Positions 32,630 through 42,669 of a stretch of 64,000 nt of DNA are shown here, in pieces. The notes beneath the pieces were generated by a model. The model made no database searches and was not told the origin of the DNA. It saw only the letters and a list, made by a program, of their open reading frames with translations. Each line of letters begins with the position of its first letter. Position 1 is the stretch's first letter. The stretch comes from Neoceratodus forsteri. Its lineage: Eukaryota; Chordata; Ceratodontiformes; Ceratodontidae. Both the position numbers and the translations under genes were made by a program. The DNA is taken from NCBI GenBank assembly GCA_016271365.2, contig CM028130.1, positions 473,775,501-473,839,500 of the forward strand, written 5' to 3'.

Positions 32630-32731
32630 CTGCCAATGAGTGTGGATGAACAACATATCCATGTCCCTAGAAATACAGGTTACTCACCTGTAACAGGAGT
32701 TCTAGGAATGGTATATGTTGTTCATCCACAC
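32630..32731. repeat. DIRS-2 internal complementary region
   Basis: 32,630-32,673 is the exact complement of the first 44 bases of the element, ending CCCTAGAAA; 32,674-32,731 is the complement of the last 58 bases, starting TACAGGTTACTCACC. The two meet with no gap, so the region records the joined termini of a circular intermediate. Together with the right repeat it also forms a long local palindrome. Confidence 0.93.
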
Positions 32732-32751
32732 GACCACCCGACCTCCCGGCG

Positions 32752-32947
32752 GCGCAAGACCCTGAGCTTCCAAGCGGGCCAGATCTACGCCATGGGGCGG
32801 AGCCGAGAGTTATACCACCCGGGTGGGTGGGAGGAGCAAGCTTGAAGACCTTCCGGCAAGATTTAAAGCGGCAAGGATACTGCCAATGAGTGTGGATGAA
32901 CAACATATACCATTCCTAGAACTCCTGTTACAGGTGAGTAACCTGTA
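32752..32947. repeat. DIRS-2 right inverted terminal repeat
   Basis: Complement of the left repeat plus the right-specific end sequence ATTCCTAGAACTCCTG to CCTGTA. It contains the same CCACCCGGGTGG palindrome. Confidence 0.88.
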
Positions 32948-33300
32948 TTTATTTACATGGGGAGGTTTAGGATGGGGTAAGATGGCAATTGAGGTTAAGC
33001 AACATGTAAATTAGCATTTAAGGATTTGCCATTTCACAACAATACAGTAATTTTTCCCCCCTTTTATTATTCAAACCCAAACCTTTTAGTCAATGCAGCC
33101 ACCATCTTTCTACCTAGCTTTCTGACTGTTGCAGATATTCCCAAAACCCAGCCCACTGGTACCAGTTCCAGAATGATACCCTGAATTCTGTCCCTGGGTA
33201 CCCAAATGTTAAGTTGCAGGCCTGAGGTGCAGCTGGTCAGCCGGCATTGACGCGCTTGCCGAATTAAAATTAACTTTATACAGCTTTCTTTGATTACTCT
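32948..33300 (-). mobile_element. Minus-strand LTR of the TGTAAC family, inner part
   Basis: On the minus strand the phrases ACCAGCTGCACCTC, TTGGGTACCCAGGG and a weak AATAAA-type block appear in the order seen in the middle of the solo LTRs at 3697 and 35,602. This continues the copy cut by DIRS-2 at 27,120. The remaining half of that LTR is not clearly identifiable to the right. Confidence 0.5.
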
Positions 33301-33766
33301 ACTGGCTCCCTACACCAGTGGGCATAAGATGAACTAAACTGTATATACAATCACCAGGATTTGCAGGGCAGTTCCTGCTTTTTACTCACGGTTCTGCAAC
33401 ATCAGTCCTTTGGTGGCACAGATGACTGAAGTCCTGGGGTTGGTGGAAACAGCAGATGCAGAACTTGGCTCGATGCTTGAACTTGAAGGGGGGCAAAGAC
33501 ACTACAGCTTGGATCTTCAGCTTGATTGGAGCTCTCGCAGCTTGTCCCCTTCAGCCTACTGAGGCCCATTGCAAAGAACTTGGCATGGCCTGCCAGCCAC
33601 AAGGGACCCAGACGTAGGAGTGGCCACATGGCCCGGCTCCTCAGCAGGTCAGAGTGCCCTAGCACTTGGGAATAAACCCGTGATCCCCCGCAGCCAGCAA
33701 GCCCCACTTGATGGGGGGGTAGCGAGTTCCCCACCTGGCACTGGATTTAGGGTGGAATCTTTTAGG
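33301..33766. other. Unassigned sequence between two LTR copies
   Basis: No coding motif. It may be the remaining U3 part of the minus-strand LTR or internal sequence of the same retroelement family, but I cannot align it to either. Confidence 0.4.
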
Positions 33767-35092
33767 TGTAACCCCCACCCCAATTCAGGGGCTTACCTTA
33801 AGTAACTCCCTGGGCTCTAGTAATGCCCACTGCCAGGCAGACGTCCTGCAGAGATAGTAAATCCGTGGTTATTTGGTAATCCCACTGATCTGTGTGAGAG
33901 TGCCATGATGTGCCTCTATGCCTGTCCCTTTAAGTGACACTGCTAGTGTGCTGTAAATGGCCTGGGCTGGGTTCGAGTGCTTCATAGCTTGCAACCGACC
34001 AGGTGCCGTCCTAATTTTCTCCACTCTTCGGTCAATAGTAAAGCAGAAGAAGTTCTAACTTGTATTGTGAATATTTACTTCTAACTTGTTGTTATATTTA
34101 AGTTAGAGTGCCCATTTTAACCTGCCTTCCAGCAGCTTATACATACAAATGGAAGCCACTATGTTTGGTCCGGGACTTTCAAGAATTTGGAACAATTTGG
34201 ACACAGGGGACCTTGAGGGGTCCTTAGGTCAAGTGCCTCATGGGAAAAGCTGTAGTTCTTATAGTTTTCAGTATAGTGCCTAAAGGAATCAATGAATGCC
34301 CAGGATTGTGAGTGACAGCTCCATCTGACCAATCGGATTGCTGGAAAAATGGATTAATCCGAAAACCCATGTCAAACTCTGTGCAGTTAGCCCCGAGACT
34401 CTGGGGAGTGCAGCTCGAGCGCTTGGACCGAGAGGAGCTTGTGTGGAGTGTTTGGCCCAAGCATCTATATGAGAGCCATTAAAGTCCATGGGGTTCTGGC
34501 CTAGGATCGGCCTAGTGTCCTCCGGTGGGTGCCTGTGGTCCCAAGTTCGGGGATCTGTGTTTAGAGACTGCCTTTGCAGATTAAGAAGTTTTCGCAGCAC
34601 ATCAGCTGTATTTGCAACCAGCCTGAAACTGAACTGATAGGTAGAGCAGTAGATACGGTTCCCATTAAATGTGTTGAATGATCAAGGTGGGTCAAGGCCT
34701 ACTAACCAGGGATGCCTGTTTGCCAACAGAAGCCAGTTGCCTTGTGTGACCAAACTGTCAACCAGATGGAGGTTTTTGCCAGCAACAGAACTGAACTTTA
34801 CCAGAAGTGTTTATCCAGTCTTGGGCGCATGACAAACCTGGCCCAAGCTGCCTATTCCTGCACCGGTTACTCTTTTCTCAGTGAGAGACCAGCTTGGGGA
34901 TTCAGCCCCTGTGCAGCAAGGTATCAAAGGTTGCGGCCACCTGGAGGGAAAGGCCATGAACTGTAAATGAGTCATGCAGGTCCAGCTTCCCCATGCTCTT
35001 CAGTGCTCTGCAGCAGGTCTTCATATCGCCTGGCCAATTTCTACCAACTGGTATTGTGAATAAACTCAGGGTAGCTCCCTGCAACAGTTCTT
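33767..35092 (+). mobile_element. Diverged TGTAAC-family LTR, 5' part
   Basis: Starts TGTAACCCCCACCCC, then GTCCCTTTAAGTGACACTG and CATGGGAAAAGCTGTAGTT in the same order as the 5' half of the other LTRs (TCTTTAAGAGCTG and TATGGGAATTGTAG). It lacks a 3' end before CR1-c. A matching 3' half (44,023-44,815) follows CR1-c, so the two are probably one LTR split by that LINE. No clear target duplication confirms this. Confidence 0.5.
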
Positions 35093-35601
35093 GCCTGGTA
35101 CTCTCAAATGGAGATGGAGAGAGGATCACAGATTTAGAAGTGGGTAGCCATCTGGGAACTAGCGACCATTGAACAGTATGGTTCACAATAAACACAGCAG
35201 TAGAGTCAAGCCATACAAAGGCAAAGGTCCTGGACTTTAAGAGGGCTGACTTTGCCAAAATGGGTGAGTGCCTAAGGAATGCACTAGCAAATGGGCAGGA
35301 AGGAGGGGTGGAAGAACAATGGGGAATAACCAAAACTGCCATCACTGAGGCAACAAGCCTTTGTGTGAAGCAAATAAAACAAAATGATGTAAAAACCACT
35401 ATGGTTCTCAAAGGAGGTGACAGGGAAGATTAGGGAGAAAAAGGTAGCGCTCAGGAAGTACACAGAATCACAGAAGGAGCAGGACAGAGAACTGTATCAG
35501 TTAAAGCAGAAGGAAATGGGGAAGGCAGTCAGAACAACAAAGGCCCAAACGAGGAAAAGATAACCAACTCAGTTAAGGAGGGGGATAAAACCTTTTATAG
35601 G
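35093..35601 (+). mobile_element. CR1 LINE copy c, segment 1 (end of endonuclease)
   Basis: Plus-strand CR1 beginning at CTCTCAAATGGAGATGG, homologous to the complement of about 59,520 in CR1-b. It encodes the end of the endonuclease (VGSHLGTSDH) and the start of the linker with stops. It is 5'-truncated. It ends at TTTTATAGG, where a solo LTR is inserted; the phrase continues at 37,292. Confidence 0.88.
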
Positions 35602-37291
35602 TGTAACCCCCTTACAAATGGGGGTTCCTAAAAGCCTTCTTGGAGCTTGCCCTAGTGTTCCCTGCCTAACTGGTGTTCTGCGTAATGCCACTTAAATGCA
35701 GGCGTGTGAGTGCTTTTAGAGCCTCTGGTACTGTATCTTTAAGAGCTGCCTGCTTGCAGGCTTTATTAGTTTACATAGAGGGGACTGTGGGTTTACTGCT
35801 CGAATCCCACCCGAGCTCCTGTTTAAATCGCTCCGCTTCTGCAGTCACTAAGAGAGCAGAGGGAGTCTAATTGAGGGGTGTAACTGTTTGCTGGGAAATA
35901 TGTAGCATCACAGTGAAAATGTAGTTTGTATAATTTGCCTTTATTACAGCTGGGACTCTGTGTGTTCGGCCCCTCCATTTTGGACCCGGACTGCTGAGAT
36001 GGGCCAATTGGGGAAGGGGGGCCTTAAAATGGAGACCGTTTGAGCCAATCAGAATACGGACTCCTTCCGGGAACTTATCTACAGGGGAATATATGGCAGG
36101 TGCCCCTGGGAAGTGTAGTTTGGACCCTGGCGCCTTTTTTTGCACCAATAGAGGGAGCATGCTGTGACTGGCAGCAGGAAGCAGCCAACCGGAGCCTGTG
36201 GAGAGAAAGGAAAAAGCCCTGAACTGTGCTGGAGGGGGAGAGTCATTTTGTGGTCGTGAAGAGCTCTGGCTCCTGCGCTGTAGAAGTCTTCGCACGGGAA
36301 GCGCATGTGCAAGGCCTAGAAGTCGGGCGACAGTATCGCCAGAAGGAGCCGGAAAAGATCTGTGGTGGTGTGAAGGCAGAGGAGGCTGTATGTTTACAGC
36401 TACCTACCAGGCTCACCCTGTAGAGGACTGGAGAATCTGCTTGAATCGCGCTCGGTCTGTCAGGACAAGTGAAGCTGCGTCGGTTCACCCAGTTTTTTGC
36501 AGTGAAAGTGATCAGGAGTCTAAAGCAGCTGCCTGGTATGGTACCCCTCTGTTCTACATATAAATGTGTGGAGAAGTGTATGGATCACAGTCTATGTCCT
36601 GCAAAGTGGTGTGAAAGAGATCTTTCTGCAGGAATCGTGAGTACTAAATCAGGGTATCCCCCTTTCAGATGTTCATTTAAGGGCGAGATTTGTCTGGCTG
36701 CTCCATTGGCTGCATGAACTGAGCCTGCTGGCTCTGCTTAATCAATTTGGGTATTGAATACTTGTTTTCTTCATCAGGGCCCCAACCAGCTGCACCGAAT
36801 AGGCTAGCCTCTTATTGCCTGGGTACCCAGAGACAGTAACTTATAGGTCTGGCCTGTGCACAGTGCCCTGATACAGTAGAGTGTTAAGCTAATCAACCTG
36901 ATTTCCCCTGTCCTTGTTAATCCCCCTGCAATAAATCAGATTTGTTGTTTGCAAGGTATACTGTCTGAACTGAGTGTTTGTACCACCCTCTTGTGCATGG
37001 GTTATTGTGTTACTGCATCTTATTTTACAGGGGATCCTCCACACCAAGTTGGGCAATCCATCCTGGGGGTAAGTGTATGTCATAACAGTGGTGTGGGAAG
37101 CATTTGTGGGCCACTAGTGGACAGAAAGGGGGATTGCAGTGACCCAGAGGGCTGTGACCAAGTCGTTCTCGACTGTTCCAACCCCGACCTCTAGGTGGAG
37201 GCACCCGCCATTGGATCCAGGCCCCTCAACCTGTTAGTGGCAAAGCAGGCTGGGGTAGTAGCCCTTGGGATAGTGCCCCCTGGGGGTTACA
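35602..37291 (+). mobile_element. Solo LTR, TGTAAC...GTTACA family, nested in CR1-c
   Basis: Starts TGTAACCCCCTTAC and ends GGGGGTTACA; flanked by a perfect 4-base duplication TAGG (35,598-35,601 and 37,292-37,295). CR1-b shows the uninterrupted target TTTTATAGGTACATCAGG, which proves the boundaries. Length 1690 bp. AATAAATCAGATTTG near 36,930 is the likely polyadenylation region. No conserved coding sequence. It is close to the copy at 3697 (same order of CTTTAAGAGCTG, GGGAGCCC/GGGGCC and AATAAATCAG blocks). Confidence 0.92.
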
Positions 37292-37755
37292 TAGGTACAT
37301 CAGGGAGTGAAGGAAGACCAAGGGAGGGATAGTGAGGCTTAATAAAGGGGAGAGGGGGCTGGGCAGATGGTGACTGTGAAAAGGCAGAGAAACTAACCAA
37401 ATATTATTGCTCAGTATTCACAAATGAAGAGGGGGAGGTACCTAAACCAAACAATAGAAACAGTCTGGATGGGGGGTTGATACCAGCCCATTCACAAAAG
37501 AAAGAGTTCTGAAAGAACTCTTAAAACTGAAGGTAGACAAAGCAATGGGTCCTGATGGGATTCATCCCAGAATTCTAAAAGAACTAAGGGTAGAACTAGT
37601 GACACCACTGACTACCCTCCTTAACAAATCATGGGAGGATGGGGTGGTACCTGAGGACTGGAAGAAGGCAGATGTGATTCCATTTCACAAAAGTGGGAGC
37701 AGGGCAGAGGCAGGAAATTACAGACCTGTTAGTTTGACCTCAGTGATGGGGAAAA
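37292..37755 (+). mobile_element. CR1 copy c, segment 2 (linker and RT start)
   Basis: Continues CR1-c from the TAGG duplication. The open frame from 37,545 reads MGPDGIHPRILKELRVELV, then the RT entry NYRPVSLTSVMGK. At 37,756 the sequence switches to the left end of DIRS-3, and the frame then runs by chance into DIRS terminal repeat, making a misleading fused ORF. Confidence 0.88.
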
Positions 37756-38205
37756 GAAAAAAATTACTCACCTTAGTAATGTTGTTTCTTCTAATGGAGT
37801 CTTGCTATATTATGACAATTGCAGTTTGTCCCACCATTAGAACTGCTCCGGAGGTGAAAGGGTTAACTACCATTCTAAGAATGGAGTTTGGAGCGCGAGC
37901 TCGTTAGAGAAGCTCTGTCTGGATAATTTCAAACTGAAACTGTCAGATCTTTACGAGCAAAAACTCACTAAGGTTCTGTGTGGAAGCTGTAACCTACACT
38001 AGCCAACTGGCTACCTAAATATTAACACATATTCCTGATCCCAACACAAAGACTCAAGTCAGGGAACCAGAACACATAAATAAGGTAGAATAAAACACAC
38101 ACCCCAAAACCCCAAAAGGGTGAAAAACAAATAATGGGCATAACCGGTGCCCACACTGGACTGCCCACCCCATACCCAAGTAGAAGTTCTGAGAGGGGCA
38201 GGCTG

Positions 38206-38305
38206 GGATAATATAGCAAGACTCCATTAGAAGAAACAACATTACTAAGGTGAGTAATTTTTTCTTCAAACAACATGAAGTCTTGCTATATTATGACAAT
38301 TGCAG
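38206..38305. repeat. DIRS-3 internal complementary region
   Basis: Complement of the left end (through TTACTAAGGTGAGTAATTTT) joined to complement of the right end (TTCAAACAACATGAAGTC). Same arrangement as DIRS-1 7568-7667. Confidence 0.9.
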
Positions 38306-38339
38306 AATACACAGCAGTACCTCCATGGAGGAGGGACAG

Positions 38340-39240
38340 AACATACTTAGGGAATAGGCTCTGAAGCACGGCTGTGCCAAATCTAGCATCCCTCCTGGCC
38401 TGGATATCCAAGGAGTAATGCTTGGTGAAAGTGTGTACCGTTTTCCAGGTAGCTGCTTGACATATCTCTAAAATAGGATGTTTCTGGCAGCAGCTATAGA
38501 CGAGCTGTACCTCTGGTAGAGTGAGCCCTCAGGCCTGAAGGGGAACCTTTCCCAGTTTTGATAACAAAATTGGATGCAAGAGACAATCCACCTGGCAATG
38601 GATCTCTTAGTGGCAGGTTTACTTTTACCAACCTCACCATAAGTGAGAAAAGTTGGAGGATTCAACCTATGACCCTTGGTACGCTCTATATATAGTAACT
38701 AAGGGCCTCTTAACATCTGTTGTGCAGCCTCCTCTCACCAGAGGAGAAATGGTCAGTGAAGAACACTGGAAGGGAGATAGATTGGTTGAGATGGAAGTCT
38801 GAAACCACCTTAGGCAAAACTTCCTGTTAGTCCTAAGGACTACCTTATCCCTGTGAAAGGAAATAAAGTCAGTCTCCACTGACAAGGTTTAACTCACTTA
38901 TGCGCCTGGCAGAAGTGATGCCTACTAGAAAACAGTTTTCCAAGTCAAATACTTGAGCTCTGCAGAAGACAGAGGCTCAAAGGGGGTGCATCAACTGAGC
39001 AATGCAAACATTAAGATTCCAGGCAGGGCCGGGTCCCTGAAAGGTGGATTAGTATGAAGTAATCCCTTGAAAACTTGGAAAATACAGGGTGAGTGGAAAG
39101 GGAAGAGGGCCTGCTGAAATAAAAGCAGAGACAGCTGCCAAATGCACTTTCAGGGTAGCTGGTCTCAGGCCCAAAAATTAAGATGGACCATATAGTCAAA
39201 ACCATGGGCAAATCAAGCAGATTCGAAATATGCTTCCCCG
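38340..39240 (-). pseudogene. DIRS-3 tyrosine recombinase, degraded
   Basis: Fragments at 39,211-39,011 (core-binding part), 38,885-38,667 (FHRDKVVLRTNRKF) and 38,665-38,468 (TYGEVGKSKPATKRSIARW; reaching the HSTR region in a shifted frame). Compared with DIRS-1, several bases are missing in each block, including around the catalytic Arg region (38,890-38,910). Non-functional. Confidence 0.82.
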
Positions 39241-40480
39241 AGCACCAGATGGAAAACCTTTTCCATTTAGAATTATAGTAGCTCTAGTGGAAGGCTTCCT
39301 AGAAGCCTTCAGGATGTCGAGAACACCTTGAGAAAGGTGTAGGTCAGCAAACTCTAACTCCTCAAGAGCCAGGCCTTGAGGTTGAGGGATTTGAGATTCG
39401 GATACCAAACCCTCCCCTGGGCACAAGATAACAGGTTGTGTCTCCTGGGAGGCACAGAGAAGATGGACTGTTAGGGACAGAAGGAGTGGGTACCAGGGCT
39501 GCCTGGCCCAATCTGGAGCAATCAGAATCATCCTGCAAGGCTGGGATCTGATTTTGACTAGCACCTTGAATAGGAGAGGGAAGGGAGGAAAAGCATATAG
39601 AAACTTCCCTTCCCAATCTAGGAGAAAGGCATCCAGAGGGACTGAGCCCATCACTGGGGTCTGCAACAAAACAGTGGAAGTTGGTGATTGTCTGGGGCTG
39701 CGAAAAGGTCTATCTGAGGGGTGCCCCATCTGGCAAAAAACTATCCCCAGTACTTGGGGATCAGTGACCATTCGTGATGGCCCTGGGAAATCCTGCTGAG
39801 AGCATCTGCCAGGACATTGTCCTTTCAGGAGGTGAACTGCTATGAGGGAAGTGTCAGGAATAAGCCAGAGACCACAACTTCATTGCTTGGTGCACAAGGC
39901 TGAAGACCGAGTGCCCCCTTGTTTATTGATGTACCACATTGTGGTGGTGTTGTCTGTTCTGACTTGTACCACTTTGTTCTGAACAGATGCAGAAAACACT
40001 TGAAGTGCTAGAAAGACAGCTCTGAGTTCCAGCAAATTGATGTGGAGCAGAGATTCCTGAGGGGACCACACTCCCTGAATGGAGAGGTCGCCCATGTGAG
40101 CTCCCCATCCCAGAAGGGATGCATCCATAGTGAGGGTCAGGGAATGAGACAGAGGAATGAAGGGGACCCCCAGTCTTAAATTGCTCTGATCCTGCCACCA
40201 CTGAAGGGCCTGGATCAGGATTCAAGTCACTGGGACCAACTTGGAAAGGGGATCTTTTCTCTGAGACCAAAAGGCTCTCAAGTGAAACTGAATGTCCTTC
40301 ATCTGAAATCTTGCTCCTTGCACTACAGCTGTGGAAGCAGCCATGTGCCCTAGGAGCTGTAAGAAGTGCCTTGCTGGTCGAGAGACCTGCAGAGTGAAGG
40401 AGGAGGCCAGGGCCACCAGGTTACTTACCCTCTCTAAGGGTAGGAAGGCTCTGGCCTGCTTTGTGTCCAATTCAGGAAGT
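39196..40480 (-). pseudogene. DIRS-3 RNase H and pol C-terminal domain
   Basis: MDASLLGWGAHMGDLSIQG (first Asp), INLLELRAVFLALQVF (Glu), RTDNTTTMWYINKQGG (Asp), then the conserved tail MILIAPDWARQPWYPLL (39,540-39,490). Preceded by ELDTKQARAFLPLERVSN, the normal lead-in from RT, although RT itself is missing. Split over at least three frames. Confidence 0.85.
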
Positions 40481-42095
40481 GGAGAACCGGCTCTGGGCAC
40501 CCCATCAGGGTGCCTGTTTGGCAGGGGCTTTAGGCTGAGGGGTGGGAGCAGACCTACTTGCACCCTGTCTGCCTCTGCCTCTGAAGAACCCCCTCTGAGC
40601 ATAAGCCGAAGAAGCCTGGGTTTGGTAAAAGGCCTGTGAAAGGGCCTACCTCTACCCCTGGGGTCTGTTTCTGAGGAGTGGTTGCGCTCCTGGCTTGTGC
40701 ACTCCTATAAGTTGTTCTGTATTCATCCATTTTCTTCATGTAATTCTCTGTTTGCTCCCAAACAGAGAATTCCCCACCAAGGAAAATCCATGGCCTTAGT
40801 CTGGGTATCCTGTGACAAGTTAGTACACCTGAGCCAAGCTAACTCATAAGGCCACAGATGTAGCCATGACTCTAGAGGATACATCATTAGAATCCACAGC
40901 TGCATGAATTGCACCTTGGAAGCCTCAATACCATCAGTAGCCACCTGCTCCAGCTCCTTGGCAAGCTGGCCAGGGACCTGTTTAGCCAAAGCCATGACAG
41001 TGTCCCATCTAGATTTTTAGTATCTTGCCACATAAGCCATGTAATTTGCTTGTCTGAGTCCCAAGGACACTGCCATGTATTGTTTTTTAGCCATGGCATC
41101 AATCTTCCTGGAGTCCTTGTCAGGAGGATGTGAAGCCAGGGGAATGTTAGCTTTATCACAGGCTGCAGCCTGAACTACTCCAACATGACTGCATTGCTGT
41201 GAAAGAAAATCTGTATCAGGACCTGACAAAGTGTACCTCCTGTCCATCTTTTTGTCAACTGGAGGTACAGAATTAGGGGCTTTTAGAATTTTTATTGTTT
41301 GCTTCCTAAAAGACTTATGTAAGGGGATAGATAATCTCCTAGACTCTGGGATATCCATCATTTCCACAAAATCAGGTTCCTCCTGCTCATCCACAGCTTC
41401 CTCTAATGGGAGCTGGAGGGTTTCAGCAACCTTTTTATAAACCAAAAAATGAGAAGGGGACTCAGAAAGCATAGGGGGAGATTCTAAAGATCTGTCTGGG
41501 GAGATGTCCGGTTCAATGGGCACATCCAGACTCTCAAAGTCACATTCACACTGTTCATAATCCTCCTCCCCCTCCTCTGGTTCATAAATATCTCCAAAAT
41601 CATATTCTTGAACCCGGTGGAACCGACCGAACCGACCTCCTACAGACAGTGGCCGGTTCGGATGAGTCAGTATGACTATACAATTTGTATAGCTTTTGCT
41701 ATTTCTGCAGCAGTTGGAGAAGGAATTTTGGACTCCATACCTGCTGATTTTTTAGTTTTCTTTGCTGGAACTGGCTCCTCAGAGCCAGCTTTACGTTGGC
41801 CCGAGGAAGTCTCGCCCTGGTCAGAGGGCACTCCCTCCGGTTCGGTTGGCACCGAACCGGGCTGGCCATCCGGGTCAGCGGACTTTTTGGCCTCTCGTTC
41901 CCTGAGCCTGCCCACTCTCTTATCCAGGGTGGCTGCAGGGAAATTCTTACAAATCTGGCAGTCTGAATTGAGGTGGTCAAACCCCAGACAATAAACACAT
42001 GTAGTGTGTGGGTCAGCCTTGGCAAAGGCTTCCCCACAGACACTACAGTGTTGAAACCCAGTGGGCCCGGTTTTTCTTTTGGGTTTCTCAGACAT
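40481..42095 (-). pseudogene. DIRS-3 gag-like ORF1
   Basis: Three segments: 42,095-41,676 with the Cys/His cluster (CSVCG...DPHTTCVYCLGFDH...DCQICKNFP), 41,523-41,017 (SESPSHFLVYKKVAETLQL; SLGLRQANYMAYVARY) and 40,995-40,480 (C-terminal helix, then a Pro/Gly-rich spacer). The spacer is retained here and runs straight into pol sequence downstream of RT, marking the deletion junction near 40,490. Confidence 0.78.
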
Positions 42096-42669
42096 GATGC
42101 CAGCCTAACCAACAAACTTGCCCTTTTAACGGCAGTGCCAGGCAAGACACCCTTATCGGTTCCGAACCGTGTCACGGGTCGTGGAAAAAACCGTAATGAA
42201 ATCCGTTTTTAGAACCGATAAGAACCAGGAACTGCCTCTAAAAGCTTTAAAATGTTTATACTTTAAAGTTTTAACTAACCTGATTGGTTCAACGAACGAT
42301 AAACATTTACAAGTTCCACACAGAAATAAAAACCTGTCTAAACTTACAATACCACAGACAGAGCTTGAACCCGATCGGTTTGCAAGTTAAAATAATAATA
42401 GTCATGGGGTTAAATTTAACTTAGAAAATAATGTTTAAACCGAGAAATGAACCGAGCAGTAGGAGAAATCTCGGAGCGACTGTTCAGTGAGGCGGAGTAA
42501 AGAATCTGACAGTTTCAGTTTGAAATTATCCAGACAGAGCTTCTCTAACCGAGCTTGCGCTCCAAACTCCATTCTTAGAATGGTAGTTAACCCTTTCACC
42601 TCCGGAGCAGTTCTAATGGTGGGACAAACTGCAATTGTCATAATATAGCAAGACTTCATGTTGTTTGAA

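Larger units (their letters stand above)
27121..32947 (+). mobile_element. DIRS-type YR retrotransposon, copy 2, structurally complete
   Basis: Left end TTTCTAGGGACATGG and right end CAGGTGAGTAACCTGTA. Inverted terminal repeats of about 150 bases (27,134-27,292 against 32,752-32,910) and an internal complementary region at 32,630-32,731 define both ends exactly. The order on the plus strand is gag, RT, RNase H, tyrosine recombinase, total 5827 bp. It differs in family from DIRS-1, -3 and -4, and is far richer in G+C and CpG than its surroundings. It sits inside an LTR copy. Coding regions are split by many one-base shifts. Confidence 0.93.
37756..42669 (-). mobile_element. DIRS-type YR retrotransposon, copy 3, RT-deleted
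   Basis: Minus-strand element of the same family as DIRS-1, inserted in CR1-c between GGGAAAA and CGATGG. Left and right inverted repeats (about 37,790-37,935 against 42,500-42,669) are nearly identical over 150 bases. The internal complementary region is at 38,206-38,305. Gag, RNase H and recombinase remnants are present but RT is absent: gag spacer joins the sequence preceding RNase H directly. Length 4914 bp. It is therefore a non-autonomous derivative. Confidence 0.92.

Noticed and set aside
37545..37907. 120-aa frame joining RT-like sequence to another sequence
   Set aside because: Chimera created by the DIRS-3 insertion: the first part is CR1, the second is DIRS terminal repeat.
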